Source of the DNA: Franconibacter helveticus LMG 23732
GTDB lineage: Bacteria > Pseudomonadota > Gammaproteobacteria > Enterobacterales > Enterobacteriaceae
Direction of reading: 5' to 3'
Assembly: GCF_000463115.2 (NCBI RefSeq)
Contig: NZ_AWFX01000042.1
Location: 1 to 64,000 of the forward strand
Length of the DNA stretch: 64,000 nucleotides
Positions 9,084-17,768 of this stretch are shown one piece after another (position 1 is the first letter of the stretch; each line of letters starts with the position of its first letter). The notes beneath the pieces were generated by a model, which was not told where the DNA came from, made no database searches, and was given only the letters and a program-made list of their open reading frames with translations. A program made the translations under genes and the position numbers.

Positions 9084-10703
9084 ATGAAGTTTCCTGTTTA
9101 TCTTTCGGTGGGCGCGCTGTGGGTCGCCAGCACGCTTTCCGTCGCCTGGGCGGCTGACGTGCCGCCGGGAACGAAGCTTGCGGAGCGCCAGGAGCTGGTT
9201 CGCCACATAAAAGATGAGCCTGCGACGCTGGATCCGGCTAAAGTCGTCGGTCTGCCGGAAATTCAGGTTTTACGCGATCTCTTTGAAGGCCTGGTTAACC
9301 AGAACGAAAAAGGCGAATTGACGCCAGGCGTAGCGACAAAATGGCAAAGCATCGACAACCGCATCTGGACTTTCACCCTGAGAGAGGATGCGCGCTGGTC
9401 TGACGGTACGCCGGTAACGGCGCAGGACTTCGTCTATAGCTGGCGGCGACTGGTGGATCCGAAAACGACCTCGCCCTTCGCCTGGTTCGCGGCGCTTGGC
9501 GGCATCACCAACGCGCAGGCGATCATGGACGGCAAAATGGCGGCGGATAAGCTTGGCGTCAGCGCGGTGGATAACCGCACGCTGAAAGTTCAACTGGATA
9601 AGCCGGTTCCATTTTTCCCGAACCTGACGGCGAATGTCGCGCTTTACCCGGTGCCAAAAGCGGCAGTAGAGAAGTTTGGCAACGACTGGACCCGCCCGGG
9701 CAAGCTGGTGGGCAACGGCGCTTTTGTGCTGGCTGACCGCGTGGTGAATGAGAAACTGGTGGTCACGCCGAATAAACAGTACTGGGACAATGGCAAAACC
9801 GTGCTGAAGAAAGTGACGTTTGTGCCCGTTAACCAGGAGTCTGCTGCGACCAAGCGCTACCTGGCGGGCGATATCGACATTACCGAATCCTTCCCAAAAA
9901 ACCTTTATCAGAAGCTCTTAAAAGAGATCCCCGGCCAGGTTTATACGCCGCCGCAGCTGGGGACCTACTATTATGCTTTCAACACGGAAAAAGGGCCGAC
10001 CGCCGACCGCAGGGTCCGCCTTGCGCTTAGCATGACTATCGACCGGCGCCTGCTGGCGGAAAAAGTGCTTGGCACAGGCGAGAAACCCGCCTGGCGCTTC
10101 ACGCCGGACGTAACGGCGGGCTTCAGGCCTGCGCCAACCATGATGGAAGAGACAAGCCAGCAGGAGCTGAACCTACAGGCCAAAACGCTGTTGCAGGCGG
10201 CAGGCTACGGTCCGGGTCGTCCGCTCAAGCTCACGCTGCTCTATAACACCTCGGAAAACCACCAGAAGATTGCCATCGCTGTGGCTTCGATGTGGAAGAA
10301 AAACCTTGGTGTAGACGTGAAACTGCAAAACCAGGAGTGGAAAACCTACATCGACAGCCGCAACAGCGGCAATTTTGATGTGATTCGCGCTTCGTGGGTG
10401 GGTGACTATAACGAACCTTCCACCTTTCTTTCCTTGCTGACGTCAACACATAGCGGCAATATCGCCCGCTTTAACAATCCGGCTTACGATAAAGTGCTTC
10501 AGCAGGCGAGCCTTGAGAGTGACGCGCAGGCGCGCAACGCCGATTATAACGAGGCGGAAAATATTATCGCCAGCCAGGCGCCCATTGCGCCACTTTATCA
10601 GTACACCAATGGACGGCTGATCAAACCCTGGGTTAAAGGGTACCCCATTACCAACCCGGAAGATGTCGCTTATAGCCGTACGATGTATCTCATCAAGCAC
10701 TAA
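9084..10703 (+). CDS. mppA: Periplasmic murein tripeptide-binding protein MppA
   Basis: The protein has 539 residues and belongs to the oligopeptide-binding family SBP_bac_5. A signal peptide covers residues 1–23, with cleavage after SVAWA. The mature protein opens with KLAERQELVRHIKDEPATLDPAK, the OppA/MppA N-terminal pattern. It delivers L-Ala-gamma-D-Glu-meso-DAP to the Opp permease. Its location beside mpaA and ycjG groups uptake and breakdown of murein peptides. A GAGAGGAG ribosome site precedes the ATG. Confidence 0.93.
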   Translation: MKFPVYLSVGALWVASTLSVAWAADVPPGTKLAERQELVRHIKDEPATLDPAKVVGLPEIQVLRDLFEGLVNQNEKGELTPGVATKWQSIDNRIWTFTLREDARWSDGTPVTAQDFVYSWRRLVDPKTTSPFAWFAALGGITNAQAIMDGKMAADKLGVSAVDNRTLKVQLDKPVPFFPNLTANVALYPVPKAAVEKFGNDWTRPGKLVGNGAFVLADRVVNEKLVVTPNKQYWDNGKTVLKKVTFVPVNQESAATKRYLAGDIDITESFPKNLYQKLLKEIPGQVYTPPQLGTYYYAFNTEKGPTADRRVRLALSMTIDRRLLAEKVLGTGEKPAWRFTPDVTAGFRPAPTMMEETSQQELNLQAKTLLQAAGYGPGRPLKLTLLYNTSENHQKIAIAVASMWKKNLGVDVKLQNQEWKTYIDSRNSGNFDVIRASWVGDYNEPSTFLSLLTSTHSGNIARFNNPAYDKVLQQASLESDAQARNADYNEAENIIASQAPIAPLYQYTNGRLIKPWVKGYPITNPEDVAYSRTMYLIKH

Positions 10704-10786
10704 TCAGTACCGGTTGCCTGCTGACGAGCGGAAACCACCGCAACACCCGGAGCTGGCGCGGCTTGCAGCGCCAGTTTCTCCTTCTG

Positions 10787-11216
10787 ACCATCACCCGCCG
10801 CAGCAGCAAGCGTCACTTTTGTGCGTGGCTGGCCTGACAAAGCGTTCGGTATCAATCCCCCTGGTTTCCAGGCCGCATTTGGCAGCAAACCTAAACTGTA
10901 TGCACGCGTATGCGATCGCTATAGCCACCCTGGCGCGATCTCGTTTACGTCGCTTTTGCGTAACCATCGTCCGATGACTGACTGTTTGACAGGCGTTCTG
11001 AACGCGGCGGCGTGTGCGCTGCATATTGCCGCTGAAAATATCATTCGGGATGATATTACGAGGCAGTATCCGCAGGACGCGGTTCGGTTAACTGACTTTA
11101 TGAGCACGCTGATGTCTGGCCTTTTCGCGAAAGCGCGGGCAGGGGATAGCCTGGAGTGCCTGGGGAAAACCGTACGCCTGGCGGGTCTGGCGCTGCGACA
11201 GATACTTGCGTGCTGA
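10787..11216 (+). pseudogene. Remnant of a TetR-family regulator
   Basis: The open stretch contains the end of a TetR helix-turn-helix (GINPPGFQAAFGSKPKLYARVCDRY) and a TetR-type ligand domain ending LMSGLFAKARAGDSLECLGKTVRLAGLALRQI. The part that should precede it, the first two helices with the start codon, is missing. Upstream residues in frame are low-complexity (AAAASVTF), and only an internal GTG at 10821 could serve as a start. The gene is convergent with the following short-chain dehydrogenase. I read it as a 5'-truncated pseudogene. Confidence 0.65.
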
Positions 11217-11238
11217 TGCCAGACCCTGGCTATTGCTG

Positions 11239-11994
11239 TCAGATGGTTTGCCCGCCCGACACTTCAATACGTTGTGCGGTTACCCATCGGTTATCATCAC
11301 GCAGCAGGTTGGCGACCACCGGCCCGATATCGTCGGGAACTCCAACCCGCCCGAGCGCGGTCATGGCGGCGAACTGCGCGTTGACATCGGCGTTGTCGCG
11401 AACCAGGCCGCCGCCAAAATCGGTTTCAATGGCGCCAGGCGCGATGGTATTGACAGTGATGCCGCGCGGGCCCAACTCGCGTGCCAGATAAACGCTGAGC
11501 ATTTCCACAGCCGCTTTTGCCGCAGCGTAAGCGGAGAATCCAGGGTACGATACCCGGGTCAGGCCGGACGAGAAGTTAATGATGCGCCCGCTGTCCGCCA
11601 GCAGCGGCAACAGAGTCTGGACCAGGAAAAATACCCCTTTGACATGGACATTGAACAGCCCGTCGAACTGCGCTTCGGTGGTCTCGGCCACCCCGGCAAA
11701 CTCGCCCTGGCCTGCGTTATTTATCAGGTGGTCGAAGGTGTCGCGTTGCCAGACTTCGGCAAGTTGTTGACGCAGCGTTTCGGCAAAAGCCGGAAAACTT
11801 GTAGTCTGCGCCATATCCAGTTGAAGCGCGATCGCCTTACGGCCAAGGGTGCGGATTTCCGCGACAACCGCTTGCGCCTGGGCGGTATTTCCTCTGTAAG
11901 CGACGATAATATCGCCACCCTGACGCGCGATGGAGAGGGCGGTGTTACGGCCAAGACCACGATTGGCGCCGGTGATAAGTGCAATTTTACTCAT
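11239..11994 (-). CDS. Short-chain dehydrogenase/reductase (SDR)
   Basis: This is a classical SDR of 251 residues. The ATG at 11994 is chosen because an AGAGGA site lies 8 bases upstream and the Rossmann strand begins at once. The cofactor motif is TGANRGLG near residues 7–14, the NNAG motif is near 89, and the catalytic set is Ser (NFSSG), Tyr and Lys in YAAAK near 152–156. The substrate is unknown. It is divergent from an AraC-type regulator whose start lies 158 bases away, the usual arrangement for an enzyme and its regulator. Confidence 0.88.
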   Translation of the reverse strand: MSKIALITGANRGLGRNTALSIARQGGDIIVAYRGNTAQAQAVVAEIRTLGRKAIALQLDMAQTTSFPAFAETLRQQLAEVWQRDTFDHLINNAGQGEFAGVAETTEAQFDGLFNVHVKGVFFLVQTLLPLLADSGRIINFSSGLTRVSYPGFSAYAAAKAAVEMLSVYLARELGPRGITVNTIAPGAIETDFGGGLVRDNADVNAQFAAMTALGRVGVPDDIGPVVANLLRDDNRWVTAQRIEVSGGQTI

Positions 11995-12151
11995 GATGTA
12001 TCCTCTGTCTGGTGGAGCTTTTACAATATGAGAAGTGCACGAGTCCACTTTGCCTGATTCTGGTTATCTTTTGCCTGTTTCTCTTTTCATGGTTCGTTCT
12101 GATCAGAATGAACGCATACTATGGTTTAAAAACTTGCCTGAAAGAGTGTCT

Positions 12152-13030
12152 ATGCGTGAAATCCTGTTCGATCTCTGCCGCCGGTATGCCGATGCTCACG
12201 TCGACCGTAGTGGGGTTGCCGTAACGCCGGTTCCAGGGTTGACGATTATCCGGGCTTTGCATCCTGGCGAATTGCAGGCGGCGATCAACAGACCATTGAT
12301 AGCGATGCTGTTGCAGGGTCGCAAACATGTCGCTACGGGGGCGGAAAGTTTTGAATATGGCCCCGGTGAGGCGATGGTGATTGCCGCCGATGTGCCGACC
12401 CTCAGCCAGATTACCCAGGCCAGCCTTCGCCATCCCTACTATTCCCTGGTGCTGGAACTGGATACCGCCATCCTGCGTGAGTTGCAGAATGCTGCGCCAG
12501 TGGAGCAGGGGGATGCGCCTTGCGTTGGGGTTGAGCCAATGAATGCTGACGTGACGGATGCGGCTTACCGGCTGGCAAGGCTGTTTGAACAACCGGAGGC
12601 GATGGCTGTTCTTGGGGATGGGCTACGGCGAGAGCTGCATTACTGGTTGCTGCGCAGCGTCCATGGTCCTGCTATTCGCGCCCTCGGCGCGGCGGATAGC
12701 CGTTCCGGGCGAATTAGCCGTGTGGTCGCCATGTTGCGTAAGGAGTTTACACGTACGATAAGCGTTGAGGAGCTTGCTGACGTAGCGGGCATGAGCGTGT
12801 CCGTATTCCATCAGCATTTTCGCGCTATAACCACGATTTCGCCCCTGCAATTTCAGAAACAACTACGCCTTATCCATGCCCGTCGCCTGATGCTTATCGA
12901 TGGCGCAGGGATCGCGCAGGCGGCGTATACGGTCGGTTATGCCAGCGTTTCGCAGTTTACCCGCGAATATGCCCGTATGTTTGGCGCGCCGCCGGGGCGG
13001 GATAAACGCATGGCGACAATGCGAGTCTGA
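12152..13030 (+). CDS. AraC-family regulator with an AraC_N domain
   Basis: The ATG at 12152 gives 292 residues and has a GAAAGAG site upstream; the frame is open further upstream but without coding character. Residues up to about 155 match the AraC_N type sensor (GLTIIRALHPGELQAAINRP, then GPGEAMVIAADVP). The C-terminal part holds two helix-turn-helix units: ISVEELADVAGMSVSVFHQHF, and the second with YTVGYASVSQFTREYARMFG. It probably controls the divergent SDR gene. Regulators of this subgroup are commonly paired with SDR or aldo-keto reductase genes. Confidence 0.88.
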   Translation: MREILFDLCRRYADAHVDRSGVAVTPVPGLTIIRALHPGELQAAINRPLIAMLLQGRKHVATGAESFEYGPGEAMVIAADVPTLSQITQASLRHPYYSLVLELDTAILRELQNAAPVEQGDAPCVGVEPMNADVTDAAYRLARLFEQPEAMAVLGDGLRRELHYWLLRSVHGPAIRALGAADSRSGRISRVVAMLRKEFTRTISVEELADVAGMSVSVFHQHFRAITTISPLQFQKQLRLIHARRLMLIDGAGIAQAAYTVGYASVSQFTREYARMFGAPPGRDKRMATMRV

Positions 13031-13088
13031 TTTGACGTGTAACAGAGATAGTTGCAACCACAGAGGGGGCGTAGAAGCCCCCGTTTGC

Positions 13089-13298
13089 TTATTCCGGCAC
13101 GATCTCTGCCGTAATATGAACCTTATTTCCCATCCGGGCTTCAATTATTTTACAGGAGTGACCGCCTTCCTTCTGTACCAACTGGCGAATTTTGCTTTCC
13201 GCGTTATCAAGCGTATCGCCGGTTGCGGTGACGGTTTGAGCATATACGGAAAAGGGATGGAGAAAATAAACCAATAAAAGCGGTATGAGGGTTTTCAT
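13089..13298 (-). CDS. Small secreted protein of the DUF1471 (YdgH/BhsA/McbA-like) type
   Basis: The 69-residue protein has a signal peptide (residues 1–20, cleaved after VYA). The mature 49 residues (TVTATGDTLDNAESKIRQ, then a KIIEARMGNKVHITAEI strand pair) fit the DUF1471 fold found in small periplasmic stress and biofilm proteins of enterobacteria. It usually ends in a YK-type motif; here it ends IVPE. The gene is 29 bases downstream of the NmrA-like reductase on the same strand and may be co-transcribed with it. Confidence 0.65.
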   Translation of the reverse strand: MKTLIPLLLVYFLHPFSVYAQTVTATGDTLDNAESKIRQLVQKEGGHSCKIIEARMGNKVHITAEIVPE

Positions 13299-13327
13299 AG
13301 TACTCGCCTCCTGAAGCGGCAGGTGAA

Positions 13328-14257
13328 TTAAATAATGGTTTTAAGCCAGGACTCAATATTTTGAGTCGGCATATTATTCTGTACATTCCAGGTGTTACTC
13401 ATCGGCCACCACATGCCGTCTCCCCGGGCGAAGGCCGCGCGATAGCGAAGCATCTGGTCATCAGGATGTAAATCCAGCGCAGCCAGTAGCGCCGGGAGCG
13501 TCAATACGTTTTTAGCAAAGGTTTGTTTTGTTATGCGTTCAACCGTTTCGGCCAGCTTTCCATACGAGGTTGTTTCACCCGCGACAAAGACCACCTCGTT
13601 AGCTACACGCGGCTGATGCAAATAAATTTCGGTGGTGAGGCGGCCAATATCCGCAGGGGATGTCACGGTGACCTGTGTTTCCCACGATCCGAGCGCATTG
13701 ATGGTTTTTTTGGATAAATTCACCACATCAAATGCGGGTTCGAAGAGAAAACTGGTAAACATGCCGGTTGAAACAATTACCCATTCCGTCATGTTCTGCT
13801 CCCGCAGTAGCGTTCTGACATCATACTGCTCGTCCCAGACGGGCTGACCGCTACCTTTGCCCACCACATCGTAATTCACGCCAAACTGCCAGGGAAAATA
13901 GCGGCTAACGCCAGCCTCCAGTACCGCACGGGTAATTTTTATCTGTGTTCCCGCGCCAGCGACAAACCCCATGCAGTTGATAACGGTATCAAAATCCGCG
14001 AAGTGGTTTTTTAACGCGTCAATCGTGCTGGCGGCGACATCGACAGAGATAAATTTGGCCCCTGCATCAGTGAGTTTTTGATGAATATCAGACTTCAGGT
14101 TGCCTTGTTGATCCCGGGAGTCGGGCGACACGATAACAGAAACGGCGCCATTGCGCTGGTTGACCGCCGGAATCAGCCAGGTCAGCACGGCAGCGCCCAA
14201 TTGTCCTGCGCCAAGCACTAATACTTTTTCACCCGTTTTAACATCACGTTCTTTCAT
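13328..14257 (-). CDS. NmrA-like NAD(P)-binding reductase (aromatic alcohol reductase type)
   Basis: The protein has 309 residues. The ATG at 14257 is preferred because the upstream GTG lies inside the ribosome site GGAG. The Rossmann motif VLGAGQLGAAV is near residues 14–24, and a second motif VINCMGFVAGAG near 94. The C-terminal part has the NmrA/isoflavone-reductase pattern (RYFPWQFGVNYD). It probably reduces a small carbonyl or aromatic alcohol-related substrate with NADPH. It is divergent from a LysR regulator, with a perfect LysR-type palindrome between them. Confidence 0.82.
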   Translation of the reverse strand: MKERDVKTGEKVLVLGAGQLGAAVLTWLIPAVNQRNGAVSVIVSPDSRDQQGNLKSDIHQKLTDAGAKFISVDVAASTIDALKNHFADFDTVINCMGFVAGAGTQIKITRAVLEAGVSRYFPWQFGVNYDVVGKGSGQPVWDEQYDVRTLLREQNMTEWVIVSTGMFTSFLFEPAFDVVNLSKKTINALGSWETQVTVTSPADIGRLTTEIYLHQPRVANEVVFVAGETTSYGKLAETVERITKQTFAKNVLTLPALLAALDLHPDDQMLRYRAAFARGDGMWWPMSNTWNVQNNMPTQNIESWLKTII

Positions 14258-14321
14258 ATTGATCTCCACTCTGTTAAATCGCCTGTTTGCTGCGAGTAGA
14301 GCAAGGTTATGTCAGTGAAAC

Positions 14322-14344
14322 GCATTCGATAAGACAACGAATGC
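14322..14344. promoter_or_regulatory. Perfect LysR-type operator between the NmrA-like reductase and its LysR gene
   Basis: GCATTCG at 14322–14328 is mirrored by CGAATGC at 14338–14344 with nine bases between. It contains the T-N11-A core typical of LysR boxes and lies 55 bases before the LysR start. Confidence 0.65.
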
Positions 14345-14399
14345 AGGTTAGACTGTTCGCATAAATGGGATAATCAATGCGTTCAGGCAGGGTGGAAAT

Positions 14400-15299
14400 A
14401 TGGATAAGCTGGAGTCAATGCAGGTCTATGTTTGCGTGGTCGATACCCATAGCTTCGCCAGGGCTGCTGAAGTCCTTGGGCTGCCGCGTTCAACGGTATC
14501 GCGGGTTATTAAAGAGCTGGAGTCCTGGCTTGGGATTCAGCTTTTACAGCGCACCACCCGCAAACTCAGCGTAACCGCAGATGGTCGACGTTATTACGAC
14601 GAGAGCAAAAGGCTTCTGGCGGATATCGCAATGATGGAATCTTCATTCCCCGGCCGGGCCGCACAGCCCAAAGGCCGTTTTAAAGTGGGAATGCCGCAGT
14701 CTCTTGCCCGGCATTGTATTATCCCCAGGCTTCCGGCGTTTCTGCATCAGTATCCCGAACTGGAGGTGCGACTCTGCTCAAGCGATAACGTCGAAGACAT
14801 CATTCAGGAAGGGTATGACTGCGTGATTCGCACCGGAAGAATCGAGGATTCAACGACGCTGGTTGCGCGGCCTCTTGCGAACTTCAGGTGGGTGATTCTG
14901 GCCTCGCCAGACTATATTGCCGCCCATGGTAAGCCGGATAGCGTAGAAAGCCTGGAAAGACATCACGCCGTTGGCTACCTGAACCACCGCACCGGACGTA
15001 CCACCGACTGGCTTTTTACGCTGGATGATGGCGACTGCGCCATCCGTATGAAAGAGACGCTGATCGTTGATGATACTGACGCTTATATCCAGGCCGGAAT
15101 ACAAGGGTTGGGGTTGATTCGCGTCGCCAGCTATCTGGTTGCGCCCTGTCTGCGAAGCGGTGCGCTTGTTCTCTGTATGGAAAACCTCACTTTTGATTTA
15201 CCGCTTTCGCTGGTCTATCCGCAAAACCGCTATCTTCCTCCTGCGGTACGCGCCTTTTATGACTGGAGCAGAGTGGTGCTACACCAACATGGCGACTGA
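14400..15299 (+). CDS. LysR-family transcriptional regulator
   Basis: The protein has 299 residues. The winged helix-turn-helix spans residues 1–60 (SFARAAEVLGLPRSTVSRVIKEL), and the substrate-binding fold follows from about 90 (GRFKVGMPQSLARHCIIPRL). The ligand cannot be predicted. The divergent NmrA-like reductase is the probable target; autoregulation through the intergenic palindrome is typical of the family. Confidence 0.9.
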   Translation: MDKLESMQVYVCVVDTHSFARAAEVLGLPRSTVSRVIKELESWLGIQLLQRTTRKLSVTADGRRYYDESKRLLADIAMMESSFPGRAAQPKGRFKVGMPQSLARHCIIPRLPAFLHQYPELEVRLCSSDNVEDIIQEGYDCVIRTGRIEDSTTLVARPLANFRWVILASPDYIAAHGKPDSVESLERHHAVGYLNHRTGRTTDWLFTLDDGDCAIRMKETLIVDDTDAYIQAGIQGLGLIRVASYLVAPCLRSGALVLCMENLTFDLPLSLVYPQNRYLPPAVRAFYDWSRVVLHQHGD

Positions 15300-15526
15300 T
15301 TATTGAAATTGCGGCATGGCTGTTTTTAACTGCGCCATCAGCCGGTTAAGCGCAGAATACACAGCGTGAAGATGGGGCAATTCGCGGGTGCTGCGCTGGA
15401 CCGTAAAGTAAATATTGCTGCCATCGATGTGATGGCGGGCTGTCCCGGATGCAGAATTTCTGCGGTACGGGTGACGCTGACCTCCCGGTATAACACCAGA
15501 AATACCCTCAGCAGATTCAAATCCAT
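15300..15526 (-). pseudogene. LysR-family regulator with its core deleted
   Basis: Minus-strand translation from ATG 15526 gives MDLNLLRVFLVLYREVSVTR TAEILHPGQPAITS (shown in two parts), a clear LysR N-terminus covering the first half of the helix-turn-helix. The frame then runs into unrelated residues. In the next frame the sequence DGSNIYFTVQRSTRELPHLH continues to a stop at 15300 and reads like a regulator C-terminus. About 225 residues of the usual LysR protein are missing. I infer an internal deletion with loss of frame, next to the MBL-fold gene the regulator may once have controlled. Confidence 0.65.
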
Positions 15527-15650
15527 GCGGCTGAAATCATTTTCAATGATTTTCTGCATCATAAGAATCAATTTGAATGTTATTCCTGCCAGCAGGATGG
15601 TGAACATCACCCTGATAAATCAACCATGCGCAGCATGCGCGGAGGGCGTG

Positions 15651-16493
15651 ATGAAACAGTACCGAACAGGCGACAGCGTTATTTTTAAAGTGCTGGAACG
15701 TGAAATACACATTCCGGCAGCGGATTTATATCCAGACTCTCTCCAGTCAGCAGATGCAGATGAGGCTAACCAACCGGTTTCACTATCCATACATAGTTGG
15801 GTCGTCCGCACCCCCGACGATGTTATTGTGATTGATACCGGGACCGGTAACGACCGCGATCGCGGGAATAATCCGTTTTATCATCAGTTAGACACGCCCT
15901 ATCTGGAGAACTTTCTGGCAACAGGCATCAAGCCGGAAGAGGTCACGTTGGTATTAATGACGCACCTGCATACTGACCATGTCGGCTGGAATACCGTTTG
16001 GCGTGAAAATCGTTGGGTGCCGTTGTTTCCTCATGCGCGATATATCTGCTCTGAGAAAGAGCTGATGCGGGTAAAAGAGAGCGAGCGCTACCGGAATCTC
16101 TGGCTCGACAGCCTGCTGCCGATTATTGAGGCGGGCTTGCTGGAAACGGTTGATGTTGCCGCGCAGCCGGTGTTCGGCGGCAAAATACACTATACGCCGA
16201 CACCCGGGCACAGCCCCGATCATGCGGCCTTGATATTGTCCTGCGGTGGTGAATATGCCTTTTTTGCTGGAGATATTGTGCATTCACCGTTGCAGTTTAC
16301 CCACCCGGAATGGAATTCAGTATTTTGCGGCGATCGTCAACAGGCGGAAACGTCGCGCCGCCGGGCGATGGCGTGGTGCGCAGAGCATCATGCCCTGTGG
16401 CTTAGCGCGCATTTCTCCGGGCACTCCTGCGGCTGGCTGAATGTCGATAAATATGGGAACTATGGCTGGACGGAAGCGAGTGGCTGTAACTGA
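15651..16493 (+). CDS. MBL-fold metallo-hydrolase (lactonase-like)
   Basis: The ATG at 15651, with GGAGGG upstream, gives 280 residues. The upstream extension of the frame is antisense to a LysR fragment and is not coding. The metal motif is HLHTDHVGW near residues 105–113, followed by TPGHSPDHA near 184, FFAGDIVHS near 205 and LSAHFSGH near 263: a complete dinuclear metal site. Relatives include N-acyl homoserine lactonases and other hydrolases of cyclic esters; the substrate is not assigned. No signal peptide is visible. Confidence 0.83.
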   Translation: MKQYRTGDSVIFKVLEREIHIPAADLYPDSLQSADADEANQPVSLSIHSWVVRTPDDVIVIDTGTGNDRDRGNNPFYHQLDTPYLENFLATGIKPEEVTLVLMTHLHTDHVGWNTVWRENRWVPLFPHARYICSEKELMRVKESERYRNLWLDSLLPIIEAGLLETVDVAAQPVFGGKIHYTPTPGHSPDHAALILSCGGEYAFFAGDIVHSPLQFTHPEWNSVFCGDRQQAETSRRRAMAWCAEHHALWLSAHFSGHSCGWLNVDKYGNYGWTEASGCN

Positions 16494-16501
16494 TTAATAA
16501 C

Positions 16502-16721
16502 CGATCTTTCATCTTGGTCTTTGGCGCGCCAGGCCAACAGATGTTGTCACTGGCCTGCCGCTTCAGGAACTGTTCTCAGCCGCTACGGGGCAGCTGATTC
16601 CTTATTCTCGTTTTTCCGATGATGTGCTGACCACGAATCCCTTCCTGCAAAAGTTAACGGCGCTGGCGGGAAGCGGGCGTGGTGCTTGCGAACGGGCGCT
16701 GACAACCGGGATTAACCGGTA
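16502..16721 (+). pseudogene. Gene fragment, possibly the end of an oxidoreductase
   Basis: The gap after the MBL-fold gene contains a start-less open stretch (about 70 codons) ending at TAA 16719–16721. It includes LPLQELFSAATGQLIPYSRF and SDDVLTTNPFLQKL, which looks protein-like. It resembles the C-terminal part of NAD(P)-binding oxidoreductases, but I cannot place it firmly. No ribosome site or start codon is present. I treat it as a decayed gene end; it could be chance. Confidence 0.3.
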
Positions 16722-16762
16722 AAATCTTTACCCGACTCCAGCCATGCGGAGCCGGGAAGGGG

Positions 16763-17668
16763 TTATTGAGACGATAATAGCGATGTGTAATCCATATTTT
16801 GCAAATCGTCGAGCAGACCCGGGCCAGTGGGATGCCAGCCCAACTGTTGACGCGTCCAGGCCGATGATGCACGTAGATTCATGGCGGCAAACATCGCAAA
16901 CCAGCCAAAATGCGCTTGCGCCTCTGAAGGCGAGATGGATATCAGCGGCAGCCTGAGCTGGCGGGCAACCACTTGCGCAATCTGCCGGAGAGGTACGCCT
17001 TCTTCTGCAACGCCATGGTAGCGTTTACCCTTTTCACCGTGCTCCAGCACCAGTCGGTACAATCTTGCGACGTCGCTGACGTGGGCCGCCGACCAGCAGT
17101 TGTCGCCCTCACCAATGCAGGCAACTGCGCCTTTTTCAACAGCGTGCTGAATGTACCCGGTGATGAGTCCCTGTCGGGTGGTGTCATGGACCTGCGGCAG
17201 GCGCACCACCCGCACATTAACGCCTTCGGCGAGCAGGGCGTTGCCCTCAATTTCGGATGCTACGCGGGGGTTGATATTGTCGGGTTTAAACTGTTCTTCC
17301 CGGGCCAGGGCTGTGCTGCCGTCGTCGCCAATGCCGGTGCCAGAGGTGATGATAAACGGTCGATCGCTGCCTTTTAGCGCCTGGCCGATGGCGTGGATAA
17401 CTCGTCGGTCTTTTTCACAACTTTCCACGAAATGGTGAAAATCGTGGTCAAACGCGGTATGGATGACGGCATCGGCATGCTGTACCGCTGTCACTATTGA
17501 ATCTGGCGCTTCCAGCGTACCGCGATGAACATCGGCACCCGCTTTTTTGAGCGCCTGGGCGCTGCTCTCCGAGCGGGCAAGACCGGTCACCTGGTGCCCG
17601 GCTGCCAGCAGTTCTGTCAGGATCCTTGAGCCGATAAAGCCGCTGGCTCCGGTAAGAAATACGCGCAT
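16763..17668 (-). CDS. Extended SDR / NAD-dependent epimerase-like oxidoreductase
   Basis: The ATG at 17668, with GGAGG 6 bases upstream, gives 301 residues. The cofactor motif TGASGFIG is near residues 6–13. Extended-SDR features follow: AVIHTAFDHDF near 75 and ITSGTGIGDDG near 112. The usual YxxxK pair is not obvious, as in many atypical members of this group. The substrate is unknown. It is divergent from an XRE-family regulator with MmyB-like domain, a combination frequently found with such oxidoreductases. Confidence 0.83.
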   Translation of the reverse strand: MRVFLTGASGFIGSRILTELLAAGHQVTGLARSESSAQALKKAGADVHRGTLEAPDSIVTAVQHADAVIHTAFDHDFHHFVESCEKDRRVIHAIGQALKGSDRPFIITSGTGIGDDGSTALAREEQFKPDNINPRVASEIEGNALLAEGVNVRVVRLPQVHDTTRQGLITGYIQHAVEKGAVACIGEGDNCWSAAHVSDVARLYRLVLEHGEKGKRYHGVAEEGVPLRQIAQVVARQLRLPLISISPSEAQAHFGWFAMFAAMNLRASSAWTRQQLGWHPTGPGLLDDLQNMDYTSLLSSQ

Positions 17669-17768
17669 AACACACCTCCAGATAAGGGTTCCGCAACAGA
17701 GTAACGCTATAGTCATACGATAAAAGTAGAGACATTATCAGGGTATAAACTTTAACAGGATAACGGCG

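Noticed and set aside
10821..11216. TetR-like frame as an intact gene from the internal GTG
   Set aside because: The first half of the DNA-binding domain would be missing and no ribosome site precedes the GTG.
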